A stretch of 64,000 bases of DNA from an uncultured Clostridia bacterium (GCA_934667105.1 CAKULG010000006.1:1-64000); one strand, 5' to 3'. Shown: positions 42,922-53,438, numbered from the stretch's first letter. Program-made: numbers and translations. The notes: generated by a model from the sequence alone, not told the origin.

Positions 42922-45900
42922 TTATTCAATGTCGTCGTCGTCATCCAGCTTCATATCATCCAGCACGTCGTCCACTTCGAAATCTGCAAAATCGTCGTCC
43001 AGGGCGAGATCGCTGTCCAAATCGATATCCTCGTTTTCCTCTGCGGCGGGCGCGTCGGAGGAAGCGAGTTCCTCGGGCTCCGCCGGCTCCTCGCCTGCGG
43101 GCAGCGCGTCGTCCATATCCTCGTCCTCGTCGTCCAGTTCGCGAATCTCGATTTCCTGCTTATTTTCATCCAGCACGCGAATATCCAGCGCCAGGGCCTG
43201 CAATTCCTTAATGAGCACCTTGAAGGATTCGGGCACGCCGGGGGTGGGGATATTCTGGCCCTTCACGATGGCCTCGTAGGTTTTCACGCGGCCCACCACG
43301 TCGTCCGATTTCACGGTGAGGATTTCCTGCAGGGTGTGCGCCGCGCCGTAGGCCTCCAGGGCCCAGACCTCCATTTCGCCGAAACGCTGGCCGCCGAACT
43401 GGGCCTTGCCGCCCAGGGGCTGCTGCGTGACGAGGGAGTAGGGGCCGGTGGAGCGGGCGTGCATCTTATCGTCCACCAGATGGTGCAGCTTCAGGAAGTA
43501 CATATAGCCCACGGTGACGGGGTTCTCGAAAGGATCCCCCGTGCGGCCGTCGTAGAGGACGGTCTTGCCGTCGGTGCGCAGGCCGGCCTTTTCCAGGCAC
43601 TCCTCGATATCCTCCTCCGAGGCGCCGTCAAAGACGGGGGTGGCCACATGCCAGCCCAGATGCTTGGCGGCCAGGCCCAGATGCACCTCCAGCACCTGAC
43701 CGATATTCATACGGGAAGGCACGCCCAGGGGGTTCAGCACGATGTCCAGCGGGGTGCCGTCGGGCAGGAAGGGCATATCCTCCTGCCGCAGAATGCGGGA
43801 TACAACGCCCTTGTTGCCGTGGCGGCCGGACATTTTGTCGCCCACGGAGATCTTGCGCTTCTGGGCGATATAAACGCGCACCATCATGTTTACGCCGGGA
43901 GACAGTTCATCCTTGTTTTCCCGGGTAAAGATCTTCACATCCACGATGATGCCGCCCTCGCCGTGGGGCACCTTCAGGGAGGTGTCGCGCACCTCGCGGG
44001 CCTTTTCGCCGAAGATGGCCCGCAGCAGCCGCTCCTCGGCGGTAAGCTCGGTTTCGCCCTTGGGCGTAACCTTGCCCACCAGGATATCGCCGCTGCGCAC
44101 CTCCGCGCCGATGCGGATGATGCCCTCCTCGTCCAGATCCTTCACCGCGTCCTCGCCCACGTTGGGAATATCCCGGGTGATTTCCTCGGGGCCCAGCTTG
44201 GTTTCCCGAGCCTCGCACTCGTATTCCTCGATGTGGATGGAGGTGTAAAGATCCTCCTTCACCAGCCGTTCGCTGATGAGGACGGCGTCCTCGTAGTTAT
44301 AGCCCTCCCAGGTCATAAAGCCGATGAGCATATTGCGGCCCAGGGCGATTTCGCCGTTCTCGGTGGAGGGGCCGTCCGCCAGCAGATCGCCCACCTCGAT
44401 CCGCTCCCCCTGGGAAACCCGGGGGCGCTGGTTGATGCAGGTGCCCTGGTTGGAACGGACGAACTTGGAAAGGTGATAGCTGTGCTTTTCGCCGTTATCA
44501 TCCTGAATGACGATTTCATCCGCAGCCACGGAGGAAACGACGCCCGCGTGCTTGGAAAGCAGCACCACGCCGGAATCGTGGGCGGCCTTATATTCCATGC
44601 CCGTGCCCACGAAGGGCGCTTCGGGCACCAGCAGCGGCACGGCCTGGCGCTGCATGTTGCAGCCCATCAGGGCGCGGTTGGCGTCGTCGTTTTCCAGGAA
44701 GGGAATCATGGCCGTGGAAACGGAAACAACCTGCTTGGGGGATACGTCGATGTAATCCACCTGATCGGCGGGCACTTCAATGGTCTCGTCGCGCCAGCGC
44801 ACAACCACCCGGCGATTGACGAAACGGCCCTGCTCGTCCAGGGGCTCCTTGGCCTGACCCACCTTATAGTTGTCTTCCTCGTCGGCGGTCATATAGACGA
44901 TCTTGTTGGTGACCACGCCGGTTTCCTTATCCACATAGCGATAGGGGGCTTCCACGAAGCCGTATTCGTTAATGCGGGCGTAGGTGGCCAGCGAACCGAT
45001 CAGGCCGATGTTGGGGCCTTCAGGCGTCTCGATGGGACAGATACGGGCGTAGTGGGAATAATGCACATCGCGCACTTCCATGCCCGCGCGGTCGCGGTTG
45101 AGGCCGCCGGGGCCCAGGGCGGAAAGGCGGCGCTTATGGGTCAGTTCGGCCAGGGGGTTGGGCTGATCCATGAACTGGGACAGCTGGGAGGAGCCGAAAA
45201 ACTCCTTGATGGCGGCGGACACGGGACGGATGTTAATCAGTTCGCCGGGCTTGACGTCGTTGGCGTCCTGAATGGCCATGCGCTCGCGCACCACGCGCTC
45301 CAGCCGGGAAAGGCCGATGCGCACCTGGTTTTGCAGCAGTTCGCCCACGGAACGCAGGCGGCGGTTGCCCAGATGGTCGATATCGTCGGTAACGCCCACG
45401 CCGTAGGGCAGGCCCAGCAGATAGCTGACGGAGGCCACGATATCGTCGATAATGATATGCTTGGGCACCAGTTCATGCGCGTTTTCGCTGATGACGCGCT
45501 TGAGATCCTCGGGCTCCACGCCCTCCATCACCCGCAGCAGGGTGGGCAGGTGCACCATTTCCAGAATGCCCGCTTCCTTGGGGTCAAAGGGCAGGAAGCC
45601 GGAAGCGTCCACAAAATTATTGCCGATCACCTTGTGCTGCGTCTGTTCGCACTGGAGCAGCACCACGTTCACGCCGGCGTTCTGAATTTCCAGGGCCTTT
45701 TCCCGGGAGATCATATCGCCCTTGCTCACCATCACTTCGCCGCTGATGGGGCTGACGATATCCTCCGCGGCCACCTGGTTGGCGATGCGGGCGGCCACGC
45801 CCAGCTTTTTATTGAATTTATAGCGGCCCACGCGCATCAGGTCGTAGCGCTTGGGATCAAAGAACAGGCTGCGCAGCAAAGCGCGGGCGCCGTCCTCGGT

Positions 45901-46641
45901 GGGGGGCTCGCCGGGCTTCTGGCGCTTATAGATTTCCAGCAGACCCTGGGTCTGGGTCTTGGTGGAGTCGGAGCGGGAGATGGTGGCCATCAGGCGCTCG
46001 TCCTCGCCGAACAGATCGGTAATTTCCTGATCGGTGCCATAGCCCAGCGCGCGCAGCAGCACCGTGATGGGCAGCTTGCGGGCGCGGTCGATGCGCACCC
46101 AGAGCACGTCGTTGGAATCGGTTTCATATTCCAGCCAGGCGCCGCGGTTGGGGATGATCTGCGCGGAATAAAGGCGCTTGCCCGCCTTGTCGATCTGCAC
46201 GTCAAAATACGCGCCGGGAGAGCGCACCAGCTGGCTGACGATAACGCGCTCGGCGCCGTTGATGATAAAGGTGCCATGCTCGGTCATAAGCGGGAAATCG
46301 CCCATGAACACGTCGGATTCCTTGATTTCGCCGGTTTCCCGGTTCTTGAGGCGGACAAAGACCTTCAGCGGGGCCGCGTAGGTCAAATCGCGCTCTTTGC
46401 ACCGCTCCACGGAATTTTTGGGCGTGCTGTCCAGCGAGTAATCGACGAACTCCAACACCAGATTTTCGCTATAATCGGTGATTGGGGACACGTCCGCCAG
46501 CACCTCTTTAAAATCCTCGGTCAGAAAACGCTTATACGAATTTTTCTGAACCTCGATCAGGTTGGGCATGTCCAGAACCTCGTCGATGCGCGAGAAGCTC
46601 ATGCGCTTGCGCAGCTTCCCCATTTGGACCTCGTGCACCAT
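42922..46641 (-). CDS. rpoB: DNA-directed RNA polymerase subunit beta
   Basis: The start at 46641 ([20 protein letters not shown]) is preferred because AAGGGGTG lies 12 bases upstream; the frame extends to 46704 without other support. The 1239-residue protein has the rifampicin region [20 protein letters not shown] with [14 protein letters not shown] (wild-type pattern), the [20 protein letters not shown] block, [20 protein letters not shown] near the active site, and [20 protein letters not shown]. The C-terminal 80 residues are highly acidic ([20 protein letters not shown]). The gene has its own promoter and no ribosomal protein genes ahead of it. Confidence 0.99.
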   Translation of the reverse strand: MVHEVQMGKLRKRMSFSRIDEVLDMPNLIEVQKNSYKRFLTEDFKEVLADVSPITDYSENLVLEFVDYSLDSTPKNSVERCKERDLTYAAPLKVFVRLKNRETGEIKESDVFMGDFPLMTEHGTFIINGAERVIVSQLVRSPGAYFDVQIDKAGKRLYSAQIIPNRGAWLEYETDSNDVLWVRIDRARKLPITVLLRALGYGTDQEITDLFGEDERLMATISRSDSTKTQTQGLLEIYKRQKPGEPPTEDGARALLRSLFFDPKRYDLMRVGRYKFNKKLGVAARIANQVAAEDIVSPISGEVMVSKGDMISREKALEIQNAGVNVVLLQCEQTQHKVIGNNFVDASGFLPFDPKEAGILEMVHLPTLLRVMEGVEPEDLKRVISENAHELVPKHIIIDDIVASVSYLLGLPYGVGVTDDIDHLGNRRLRSVGELLQNQVRIGLSRLERVVRERMAIQDANDVKPGELINIRPVSAAIKEFFGSSQLSQFMDQPNPLAELTHKRRLSALGPGGLNRDRAGMEVRDVHYSHYARICPIETPEGPNIGLIGSLATYARINEYGFVEAPYRYVDKETGVVTNKIVYMTADEEDNYKVGQAKEPLDEQGRFVNRRVVVRWRDETIEVPADQVDYIDVSPKQVVSVSTAMIPFLENDDANRALMGCNMQRQAVPLLVPEAPFVGTGMEYKAAHDSGVVLLSKHAGVVSSVAADEIVIQDDNGEKHSYHLSKFVRSNQGTCINQRPRVSQGERIEVGDLLADGPSTENGEIALGRNMLIGFMTWEGYNYEDAVLISERLVKEDLYTSIHIEEYECEARETKLGPEEITRDIPNVGEDAVKDLDEEGIIRIGAEVRSGDILVGKVTPKGETELTAEERLLRAIFGEKAREVRDTSLKVPHGEGGIIVDVKIFTRENKDELSPGVNMMVRVYIAQKRKISVGDKMSGRHGNKGVVSRILRQEDMPFLPDGTPLDIVLNPLGVPSRMNIGQVLEVHLGLAAKHLGWHVATPVFDGASEEDIEECLEKAGLRTDGKTVLYDGRTGDPFENPVTVGYMYFLKLHHLVDDKMHARSTGPYSLVTQQPLGGKAQFGGQRFGEMEVWALEAYGAAHTLQEILTVKSDDVVGRVKTYEAIVKGQNIPTPGVPESFKVLIKELQALALDIRVLDENKQEIEIRELDDEDEDMDDALPAGEEPAEPEELASSDAPAAEENEDIDLDSDLALDDDFADFEVDDVLDDMKLDDDDDIE

Positions 46642-46780
46642 AAAAGCTATCACCCCTTTATTCCTGCCCAGCAACGGAAAAACGGCAAATGACCCCTTCC
46701 CCAACCAAGGCGTTTCCGCCGCTTTTTCAGCCGTTGGGTATGGCCATAGAAACGCATCCTACCGATACTGATGCAATCAT

Positions 46781-46811
46781 AGAGTATAGCATACTCTATA
46801 TGCAATGTCAA
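46781..46811 (-). promoter_or_regulatory. rpoBC promoter with overlapping palindrome
   Basis: On the minus strand TTGACA (46806-46811) and TATACT (46783-46788) are 17 bases apart. AGAGTATAGCATACTCT (46781-46797) is a perfect inverted repeat over the -10 box, so a repressor or structured start may control RNA polymerase synthesis. About 140 bases of leader follow. Confidence 0.82.
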
Positions 46812-46995
46812 CGGTCCGGCGGGTGAATTTTTCAAAAAAGCGCAATTTATTTTTAAAAATATGCAATTTATTCGAAAACCCACGCCTTTTCCGCGGCCCC
46901 GCGCCCCAAAACGGCGTTTTTCCCTTTCTCAGGGTCAGGCCAGGGGATACGCCGCGGCTGCGGGGCATCATTTTCCCGCTGCCTCTCCCCCAGCC

Positions 46996-47024
46996 TTTAC
47001 AGACCGGAAAATCCATGCTATAAT
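46996..47024 (+). promoter_or_regulatory. trpS promoter
   Basis: TTTACA (46996-47001) and TATAAT (47019-47024), 17 bases apart. The short leader shows no clear T-box, although 46812-46995 is otherwise empty of genes. Confidence 0.78.
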
Positions 47025-47070
47025 TTATAAGAATAAATCCATGCAGGAAACAAAAAGGAGAAGGATTCAC

Positions 47071-48072
47071 ATGGAAAATACCGAAAAGCGGAAGGTTGTT
47101 TTTTCGGGCATCCAGCCCTCCGGCAATATTACCCTGGGCAATTATATCGGCGCGCTGCGCAATTTCACCCGCTTTGAGGACGCGGACTGCCTCTACTGCA
47201 TGGCCGATCTGCACACCCTCACCGTCCGGCAGGAGCCCGCCGCCCTGCGCAAGCGCACCGCCTCCCTGGCGGCCATTTACGTGGCCTGCGGCCTGGACCC
47301 GGAAAAAAATATCATCTATTGCCAGAGCCATGTGCCCGCCCATGCCGAACTGGCCTGGATTCTGAGCTGCTACACCTATATGGGTGAGCTTTCCCGCATG
47401 ACCCAGTTTAAGGATAAATCCCAAAAGCACGCGGATAATATCAACGCGGGCCTGTTCACCTACCCTGTGCTGATGGCCTCAGATATTCTGCTGTATCAGA
47501 CCGATCTGGTGCCCGTGGGCGTGGATCAGAAGCAGCATGTGGAAATCTGCCGCGATATCGCCCAGCGCTTCAACAGCATCTACGGCGATGTGTTCACCCT
47601 GCCCGAGCCCTTTATCCCCAAGGCCACCGCCAAGATCATGAGCCTTTCCGAGCCCACGAAGAAAATGAGCAAATCCGATCCCGAGGACAGCTTTATCGCC
47701 CTGCTGGATAAGCCCGAGGATATTCGCCGCAAGCTCAAGCGCGCCGTCACCGACAGCGACGGCGAGATCCGCTATGATCCCGAAAGCAAGCCCGGCGTAT
47801 CCAATCTGCTCACCATTCTGGGCGTGCTGAAAAATCAGAGCCCCGAGGAAGCGGCGGCGGGGCTGCAGGGCCTGGGCTACGGCGCGCTGAAGGAGGCCGT
47901 GGCGGAGGCCGTGGTGGCCGAATTCGCCCCCATCCAGGCGCGCTATAATGAAATCATCGCGGATAAAGAGGGCCTGAACGCCATGCTGAAGGCCAACGCG
48001 GAGCGCGCCCAGGCCCTTGCCCAGCGCACGCTGCGCAAGGTGTATAAAAAGGTGGGGCTGTATCAATTGTAA
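47071..48072 (+). CDS. trpS: Tryptophan--tRNA ligase
   Basis: The ATG at 47071 (MENTEKRKVVFSGIQPSGNI) follows AAAAAGGAGAAGG. The 333-residue class I synthetase has the HIGH-type SGIQPSGNITLGNYIGA, the MADLHTLT strand, TYPVLMASDILLYQTDLVPV with GVDQKQHVE, and the KMSKS loop SEPTKKMSKSDPED. It charges tRNA-Trp, the same tRNA whose gene is the prophage target nearby. It is divergent from rpoB. Confidence 0.98.
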   Translation: MENTEKRKVVFSGIQPSGNITLGNYIGALRNFTRFEDADCLYCMADLHTLTVRQEPAALRKRTASLAAIYVACGLDPEKNIIYCQSHVPAHAELAWILSCYTYMGELSRMTQFKDKSQKHADNINAGLFTYPVLMASDILLYQTDLVPVGVDQKQHVEICRDIAQRFNSIYGDVFTLPEPFIPKATAKIMSLSEPTKKMSKSDPEDSFIALLDKPEDIRRKLKRAVTDSDGEIRYDPESKPGVSNLLTILGVLKNQSPEEAAAGLQGLGYGALKEAVAEAVVAEFAPIQARYNEIIADKEGLNAMLKANAERAQALAQRTLRKVYKKVGLYQL

Positions 48073-48179
48073 TTTCAGGGCGTCGATACGGTCTTCGCCA
48101 TCCTTCATTCATCCCGCAAGCTTGACCGCCGCTTTTTCGACAGGTTGTAATTTTTCTTTCGTGAAGGAAGGCGCTGCGT

Positions 48180-49040
48180 ATGGACGCGCGCATCTGGAAG
48201 CCCCTTTGGCGGCCCCGGGCCGTCGTGCAGCTGATGCACGGCATGGCGGAGCATATCGATCGCTACGCCCCGTTGGCCAGAACCCTCAACGCCGCGGGCT
48301 ATCTGGTGGCCGGGCTGAATCACCGGGGCCACGGGGCGCGGACGGAGCGCCTGGGCTATTTCGCCCCCGAAAAGGGCTGGGATTGCCTGGTGGAGGACGC
48401 GCACAATTTTTCCCAGCAGCTCACATCGGAATATCCCGGCCTGCCGCTGATTTTGCTGGGCCATTCCATGGGCAGCTTCGCGGCCCGGGAATACGCCCTG
48501 CGCTACGGGGATGAGCTTTCCGCCCTGGTGCTTTCGGGCACGGGGCATTACGGCCCCGCCCTGTGCCGGGCGGGCAGGCTGCTGGCCTGGTGCTCTCCCC
48601 GGAAGCGGCCCGCCGTGCTGGTGGACAAAATCGCCTTTTCCGCCAATAACAAGCCCTTCGCCCCCGCCCGCACGCCCTTTGACTGGCTCAGCCGGGATGA
48701 AGCGGCGGTGGACGCATATATCGCCGATCCCCTGTGCGGCTTTGTTTTCACGGGCAGCGCCTTTGCGGATTTTTTCGGCGGCCTGCTGCGGCTGACGGAT
48801 GAAAAACGGCTGAACGCCCTGCCCGCCGGTCTGCCCGTCTATTTCTTCTCCGGCGATCAGGACCCCGTGGGCCAGATGGGCGAGGGCGTGAAGAAAACGG
48901 CGGATTCCTTCCGCCGGGCGGGAGTGCGCTCGGCGACGGTGCGGCTGTATCCCGGCGGCCGTCATGAAATGCTGAATGAAACCAACCGGGAAGAAGTGAT
49001 TTCCGATCTGCTTTCCTGGCTTCAGGATCAGGGCTTTTGA
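48180..49040 (+). CDS. Alpha/beta hydrolase (monoacylglycerol lipase-like)
   Basis: The 286-residue protein has VVQLMHGMAEHIDRYAPLAR, the oxyanion strand, the nucleophile elbow LLGHSMGSFAAREYAL with catalytic Ser, an acid in FSGDQDPVG and the His in GGRHEMLNE. It resembles bacterial monoacylglycerol lipases and lysophospholipases. The N-terminus is about 18 residues shorter than usual, with an in-frame stop at 48162, so either the start is truncated or this version is naturally short. No signal peptide is seen. Confidence 0.85.
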   Translation: MDARIWKPLWRPRAVVQLMHGMAEHIDRYAPLARTLNAAGYLVAGLNHRGHGARTERLGYFAPEKGWDCLVEDAHNFSQQLTSEYPGLPLILLGHSMGSFAAREYALRYGDELSALVLSGTGHYGPALCRAGRLLAWCSPRKRPAVLVDKIAFSANNKPFAPARTPFDWLSRDEAAVDAYIADPLCGFVFTGSAFADFFGGLLRLTDEKRLNALPAGLPVYFFSGDQDPVGQMGEGVKKTADSFRRAGVRSATVRLYPGGRHEMLNETNREEVISDLLSWLQDQGF

Positions 49041-49126
49041 CGAAGAGCCGCCCTTCATTACATCCCCCAGGCTTGTCTGCCGCTTTTTCGGCAGTCTGTT
49101 CCGATTACGTTAAAGAGGTGCTTTTT

Positions 49127-50086
49127 ATGCTGGATAAAACCTATCCCGGCGATATTACCAAAGTGCACGGCATCCGCGCGGGCCACGCCTCCAGCCTGTC
49201 GGGCCGCACAGGGGTGACGGTGGTGCTGTGCCGCAAGGAGGGGGCCGTGGGCGGCGTATCCGTGCGCGGGGCGGCCCCCGGCACCCGGGAAACCGATCTG
49301 CTGCGCCCCGGCAACCTGGTGGAGCGGGTGAACGCGGTGGTGCTGGCCGGAGGCAGCGCCTTCGGCCTGGACGCGGCGGGGGGCGTGATGCGCTATCTGG
49401 AGCAGATGGGCTGCGGCATGGATATGGGCGCGGCGCGGGTGCCCATTGTGCCCGCCGCGGTATTATACGATCTGGGCGTGGGCGATCCGCAGATTCGCCC
49501 CGACGCCGCCATGGGCCGCACGGCCTGCATGAACGCGGGCAAGGGCCTGGCCCAGGGCCGTGTGGGCGCGGGCACGGGGGCCACGGTGGGCAAGCTGGTG
49601 CCCGGGGCAACGCCCCAGGACAGCGGCCTGGGCTCCGCCTCCATCACGCTGCCCGAGGGCGTAACCGTGGGCGCGGTGGTGGCGGTGAACGCCGTGGGCG
49701 ATGTGTATCATCCCCTCACCGGCCGGGTGCTGGGCTGCGCCCATATGCCGGACGGCTCCCCCGTCCTGGCCGAGGGGCTGCTTTACGGCCAGGCCCCCGT
49801 GCCCAAGCAGATTCGCATTCCCGCCCCGGGCAGCAACACCACCATCGGCGTGGTGGCGGTGGATTGCAAGCTCACCAAGGAGCAGGCCAACCGCCTGGCC
49901 GACGTTTCCCACGACGGCCTGGCCCGCGCCATCCGTCCCGTGCATACGCAAATGGACGGGGACACCCTCTTCGCCCTGGGCACGGGCCGGGTGGATATGG
50001 AAGTGAACTTTGTGAAGCTGTGCGCCGCCGCCGCCGAGGTTACCGCCCGGGCAGTGGCCAATGCGCTGCTCTTTTCCCGGCCATGA
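49127..50086 (+). CDS. P1 family (DmpA-like) peptidase
   Basis: The ATG at 49127 (MLDKTYPGDITKVHGIRAGH) follows AAAGAGG. The 319-residue protein has RTGVTVVLCRKEGAVGGVSV, AVVLAGGSAFGLDAAGGVMR, and GKLVPGATPQDSGLGSASIT, where the nucleophile Ser of the self-cleaving P1 fold is expected near GLGSAS. It should be an autoprocessed aminopeptidase or amidase. It overlaps acpS by four bases. Confidence 0.88.
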   Translation: MLDKTYPGDITKVHGIRAGHASSLSGRTGVTVVLCRKEGAVGGVSVRGAAPGTRETDLLRPGNLVERVNAVVLAGGSAFGLDAAGGVMRYLEQMGCGMDMGAARVPIVPAAVLYDLGVGDPQIRPDAAMGRTACMNAGKGLAQGRVGAGTGATVGKLVPGATPQDSGLGSASITLPEGVTVGAVVAVNAVGDVYHPLTGRVLGCAHMPDGSPVLAEGLLYGQAPVPKQIRIPAPGSNTTIGVVAVDCKLTKEQANRLADVSHDGLARAIRPVHTQMDGDTLFALGTGRVDMEVNFVKLCAAAAEVTARAVANALLFSRP

Positions 50087-50463
50087 TCGTGGGCGTGGGG
50101 CTGGATGTGTGCGATATTGCGCGCATGGAAGCGCTGCTGAAGGACGGGCGCTTTCTGGGCCGCTTTTTTGCGCCGGAGGAGCAGGAATACATCGAAAACA
50201 AGGGCCGGGGCGCGGCGGCCTCCATGGCGGGCATTTTCGCCGCCAAGGAGGCCCTGGTCAAGGCCCTGGGCACGGGCTTCACCCTGGGCGAAATTGCGGA
50301 TATCTGCGTGCTGCATGATAAATGCGGCGCGCCCTATTATGAATTGCGGGGGGCCTGCGCCGTGCATGCCGCCCAGCGGAACATCACCGCCCTGCACCTT
50401 TCCATCTCTCACGATGGGGGCGTGGCGGCGGCGGTGGCCATTGCGGAAAGGGAATTCAAATGA
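50083..50463 (+). CDS. acpS: Holo-[acyl-carrier-protein] synthase
   Basis: The 126-residue enzyme moves phosphopantetheine from CoA to ACP. It has MIVGVGLDVCDIARMEALLK with the Mg-binding D, the F-APEEQEYIE region, and MAGIFAAKEALVKALGTGF with the catalytic EALVKA helix, then LHLSISHDGGVAAAVAIAE. It overlaps both neighbours, so the peptidase, acpS and nnr are one operon. Confidence 0.96.
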   Translation: MIVGVGLDVCDIARMEALLKDGRFLGRFFAPEEQEYIENKGRGAAASMAGIFAAKEALVKALGTGFTLGEIADICVLHDKCGAPYYELRGACAVHAAQRNITALHLSISHDGGVAAAVAIAEREFK

Positions 50464-52076
50464 ACACGCTGCTTGCGGGCGCGCCGCCCGCCGTTCCTCT
50501 CGTTCCCGGCGGTTCGCGCCCCCTGGAGGCGCTGCCCCTGCTCACCCCCGGCGATATGCGCCGCACCGAGGCCCAGGCCTTCGCCCGGGGCGTGCCCTCG
50601 CTGCTGCTGATGGAGCACGCCGCCCAGGCGGTGACGGACGCGCTGGAAAAGGCGCTGGGCGGCTGCCGGGGCAACCGCGTTTTATTTTTATGCGGCCCTG
50701 GCAACAACGGCGGCGACGGCTTGGCGGCGGCGCGGCTGTTCCGGCAACGGGGCGGCCTGGCCGAGATCTGGCTGTCCGGCGCGCCCAAAACCCCCGAGGC
50801 CCGGGCGCAGCTGCAATGGGCGGAGGCGCTTTCGCTGCCCATCGCGCATATTTACGCCCTTTCTCCCCAGGCCCGGCCCTTCACGCCGGAGGGCGCGCCC
50901 CGGGGGGAATACGCCTTCGACGGCTATGTGGACGCGCTGCTGGGCACGGGGCTGCGGGGCGCGCCCGACGCGCTTACCGCCCTGCTCATCGGCGTGCCCG
51001 CCCATGATCTGCGCCCCGGGCGCAGGCCCGTGGTAGCGGTGGATATTCCCAGCGGCATGGACGGCCGTACCGGCGCGTGCCCCGGAGGGGCCTGCCTGCG
51101 GGCGGATGTTACCGTTACTTTCCACGCCCCCAAGCCCGGCCTGTACCTTACCCCCCGCCGGGAGGATGCGGGGGAAATCGTGATTGCGGACATCGGGCTG
51201 TGGGATATGGATGAGGACGTGCTGGCCCTGGACGCGCCCGAGCTTTCCTGTCAGGCGCTTTTGCCCGGCCTGATCGGACGGCTGAAGCCCCGGCCCCTGG
51301 CCGCCCACAAGGGGGATTGCGGCCGGGTGCTGATTTATGCGGGCAGTCTGGGCATGGCGGGGGCGGCGGCCATGTGCGCCCAGGCGGCCGTTGCCGCGGG
51401 GGCGGGGCTGACCACGGTGGCCTGTCCCCGAGAGATCATGCCCGTTTTACAGATCCTTGCGCCCAACGCTATGTGCGTGGAGATCGGCGCGGCGGTGCGG
51501 CGCCCCCCCGCCCACGACGTGCTGGCCCTGGGCCCGGGGCTGGGCCAGAGCGAAGAAATCTGGCAAAATATCCTGGCGCTGTATAATCCTGAAACGCCCT
51601 CCGTCTGGGATGCGGACGCGCTGAACCTGCTTTCGCTGCATCCCGATTTCCGCCTGGGCGAAAACGCCGTAATCACCCCCCATCCCGGGGAGGCGGCCCG
51701 GCTGCTTGGCTGGGAAATGGGCCGGGTGCTGGCCGACCGCTTCGGCACGGCTCAGGCGCTGGCGGAAAAGCTGGGCTGCACGGCCCTGCTCAAGGGGGAT
51801 GTGACGCTGCTTGCCCGGCAGGATGCATCGGGCCCGCGCTTCGCCCTCAGCGCCAACGGCGCGCCCGCTCTGGCCAAGGGCGGCAGCGGCGACGTGCTGT
51901 GCGGCATGCTGGCCGCCCTGCGCCCCGGCCGCACCCCCTGGGAGGCTACCGCCTTGGCCTGCGTATGGCACGGCCTGGCGGGGCGGGCGGGCGAGGCCCG
52001 CTACGGCCAGCTGGAGCTCACCTCCGCCCAGCTTATCGCCTGTCTTCACGCGGCGAGAACAGGGGAACGAAAATAA
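50460..52076 (+). CDS. nnr: Bifunctional NAD(P)H-hydrate epimerase/dehydratase
   Basis: The 538-residue protein repairs hydrated NAD(P)H. The N-terminal epimerase (residues about 25-240) has LLMEHAAQAVTDALEKALGG, VLFLCGPGNNGGDGLAAARL and AVDIPSGMDGRTG. The C-terminal dehydratase (about 260-530) has AHKGDCGRVLIYAGSLGMAG, ALGPGLGQSEEIWQ, VITPHPGEAARLLGWEMG and ALAKGGSGDVLCGMLAALRP. The acpS-nnr order is common in Firmicutes. Confidence 0.96.
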   Translation: MNTLLAGAPPAVPLVPGGSRPLEALPLLTPGDMRRTEAQAFARGVPSLLLMEHAAQAVTDALEKALGGCRGNRVLFLCGPGNNGGDGLAAARLFRQRGGLAEIWLSGAPKTPEARAQLQWAEALSLPIAHIYALSPQARPFTPEGAPRGEYAFDGYVDALLGTGLRGAPDALTALLIGVPAHDLRPGRRPVVAVDIPSGMDGRTGACPGGACLRADVTVTFHAPKPGLYLTPRREDAGEIVIADIGLWDMDEDVLALDAPELSCQALLPGLIGRLKPRPLAAHKGDCGRVLIYAGSLGMAGAAAMCAQAAVAAGAGLTTVACPREIMPVLQILAPNAMCVEIGAAVRRPPAHDVLALGPGLGQSEEIWQNILALYNPETPSVWDADALNLLSLHPDFRLGENAVITPHPGEAARLLGWEMGRVLADRFGTAQALAEKLGCTALLKGDVTLLARQDASGPRFALSANGAPALAKGGSGDVLCGMLAALRPGRTPWEATALACVWHGLAGRAGEARYGQLELTSAQLIACLHAARTGERK

Positions 52077-52119
52077 AAAAAATGATGCGGGGGAGGTATT
52101 CTTTGGGGGCGTTTCGTCC

Positions 52120-52148
52120 TTGACAAGGGCGCTTTTTTATTCTATCCT
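52120..52148 (+). promoter_or_regulatory. Candidate promoter of the AraC-type gene
   Basis: TTGACA (52120-52125) and TATCCT (52143-52148) are 17 bases apart. A short GC hairpin overlaps it and may terminate nnr. Confidence 0.55.
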
Positions 52149-52218
52149 AAAATCAGCAGATTACAGAGAAAAGCCATTCAAAAAGCCCTTCATCACCTTA
52201 CGGGAGGAATTTTGCGAA

Positions 52219-53103
52219 ATGAGCGGCGCTGATTTTTCGGCATTTCATTTAACGCCCTATCATGATTTGACGGATTTTCCCGCCCGATACGCCATTCAGG
52301 TCAACAACTGCGGCGTGAAGCAAAATTATCCCAGTCCCCTGGACATTTACCGGCCCAGGGGGCGGCGGGATTATTCCATTCTCTATGTCTCCAGCGGGTG
52401 GATTCGCGTCAATCACGGGGATGAGATCGTGCGGCTGAATCCCAATCAGGGCATTCTTTACATGCCGAAGGCGGAGCAGGTGAATTTCTTCTCCCCCGAG
52501 GGGCAGCCCACCGTACACTACGTATATTTCACCGGCACGGCCATTTCCGAAACGGTGGATCAGCTGGACGCGCAGGATTCCATGCTTTTTCAATTGGAAA
52601 ACGGCGCCACCCTGCGGGCGCTCTTTCATCAAATGGCGCAGCGGTTCCGCCCGCTGAAGGCCCTCAACGGCAGAAAGCCCATTAACCAGCCGGGCATCAA
52701 CGGCCTGCTGCTGCAAATTCTGGATGTACTGCTGCAAAGCAAGGAAACCAAGAACGGCGGCGGGAGCTATCTGCTGCTTCCGGCCATGAATTTCATCACC
52801 GAAAATTTTCGCCAGCCCATCACCCTGGAGCAATGCGCCGCCACGCTGAATTTAAGCGTGGGGCGGTTCGCCCATCTTTTCACCGAGCATTACGGCATTT
52901 CACCCTATCGCTTCATCCTGTCCATGCGCATGGACGAGGCCAAGGAACTGCTGCTGGATTCCACGCTGAGCATCAGCAAGGTGGCGGAGCAGTCGGGCTT
53001 TGCCGATCCCTGTTATTTCAGCCGGCTTTTCCGAAAATACACCGGCCGCACGCCCAATGAATACCGAAGCCGCCGAATCGCCCCGCCAAGCGGGGAGACA
53101 TAA
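52219..53103 (+). CDS. AraC-family regulator
   Basis: The ATG at 52219 (MSGADFSAFHLTPYHDLTDF) follows CGGGAGGAA. The 294-residue protein has a cupin-like N-terminal sensor (IYRPRGRRDYSILYVSSGWI, LNPNQGILYMPKAEQVNFFS) and two HTHs at the C-terminus (EQCAATLNLSVGRFAHLFTE, STLSISKVAEQSGFADPCYF, RLFRKYTGRTPNEYRSRR). It lies before the sugar transporter cluster and is the likely activator of it. Confidence 0.9.
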   Translation: MSGADFSAFHLTPYHDLTDFPARYAIQVNNCGVKQNYPSPLDIYRPRGRRDYSILYVSSGWIRVNHGDEIVRLNPNQGILYMPKAEQVNFFSPEGQPTVHYVYFTGTAISETVDQLDAQDSMLFQLENGATLRALFHQMAQRFRPLKALNGRKPINQPGINGLLLQILDVLLQSKETKNGGGSYLLLPAMNFITENFRQPITLEQCAATLNLSVGRFAHLFTEHYGISPYRFILSMRMDEAKELLLDSTLSISKVAEQSGFADPCYFSRLFRKYTGRTPNEYRSRRIAPPSGET

Positions 53104-53135
53104 TTTATATAAGTTCATAATATACATATTTATAT

Positions 53136-53172
53136 GCGGGGGAACCGTTCTTTGTAAGAACAGTTCCCCCGC
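53136..53172. repeat. Inverted-repeat hairpin, family copy 3
   Basis: GCGGGGGAACCGTTCTT and AAGAACAGTTCCCCCGC pair with one mismatch. The following 200 bases (to about 53345) repeat sequence types seen after copy 1, including CCGTATGGGTAAG and AAAATCC..CTTC..CCGCAAAC runs. No gene is seen from 53104 to 53617 apart from these and a promoter. Confidence 0.82.
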
Positions 53173-53409
53173 GCCGCCTCCAAGAAAGCCGTATGGGTAA
53201 GAGGGGGCATAAAAAATCCACTTCTTTCCCCGCAAACAAAAAACAAAGCGGAGCGGATTTTCTGCGCCTTCAAAAGCCGCACAGAGTATAGGGGATACAT
53301 GAAGAAATCCGTTTCCTTCTCTGCAAGCAAAAGGGCGCGCCTCGGGGACGGTTCTTTCGCAGCGTAACGAATGCAGCAGTTTTATCCAATTATTCATCTG
53401 TTTCATCTC

Positions 53410-53438
53410 TGTACAAAAGCGGAATACCCGTCTATAAT
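53410..53438 (+). promoter_or_regulatory. Candidate promoter of the sugar uptake cluster
   Basis: TGTACA (53410-53415) and TATAAT (53433-53438) are 17 bases apart, leaving a leader of about 175 bases. The weak -35 fits activator dependence. Confidence 0.55.

Noticed and set aside
42856..46692. A 1278-codon plus-strand frame
   Set aside because: Antisense shadow of rpoB; its protein is low-complexity Gly/His/Ala with no domain.
46812..46995. Looked for a T-box leader before trpS
   Set aside because: No T-box sequence or specifier hairpin is visible before the trpS promoter or in its short leader.
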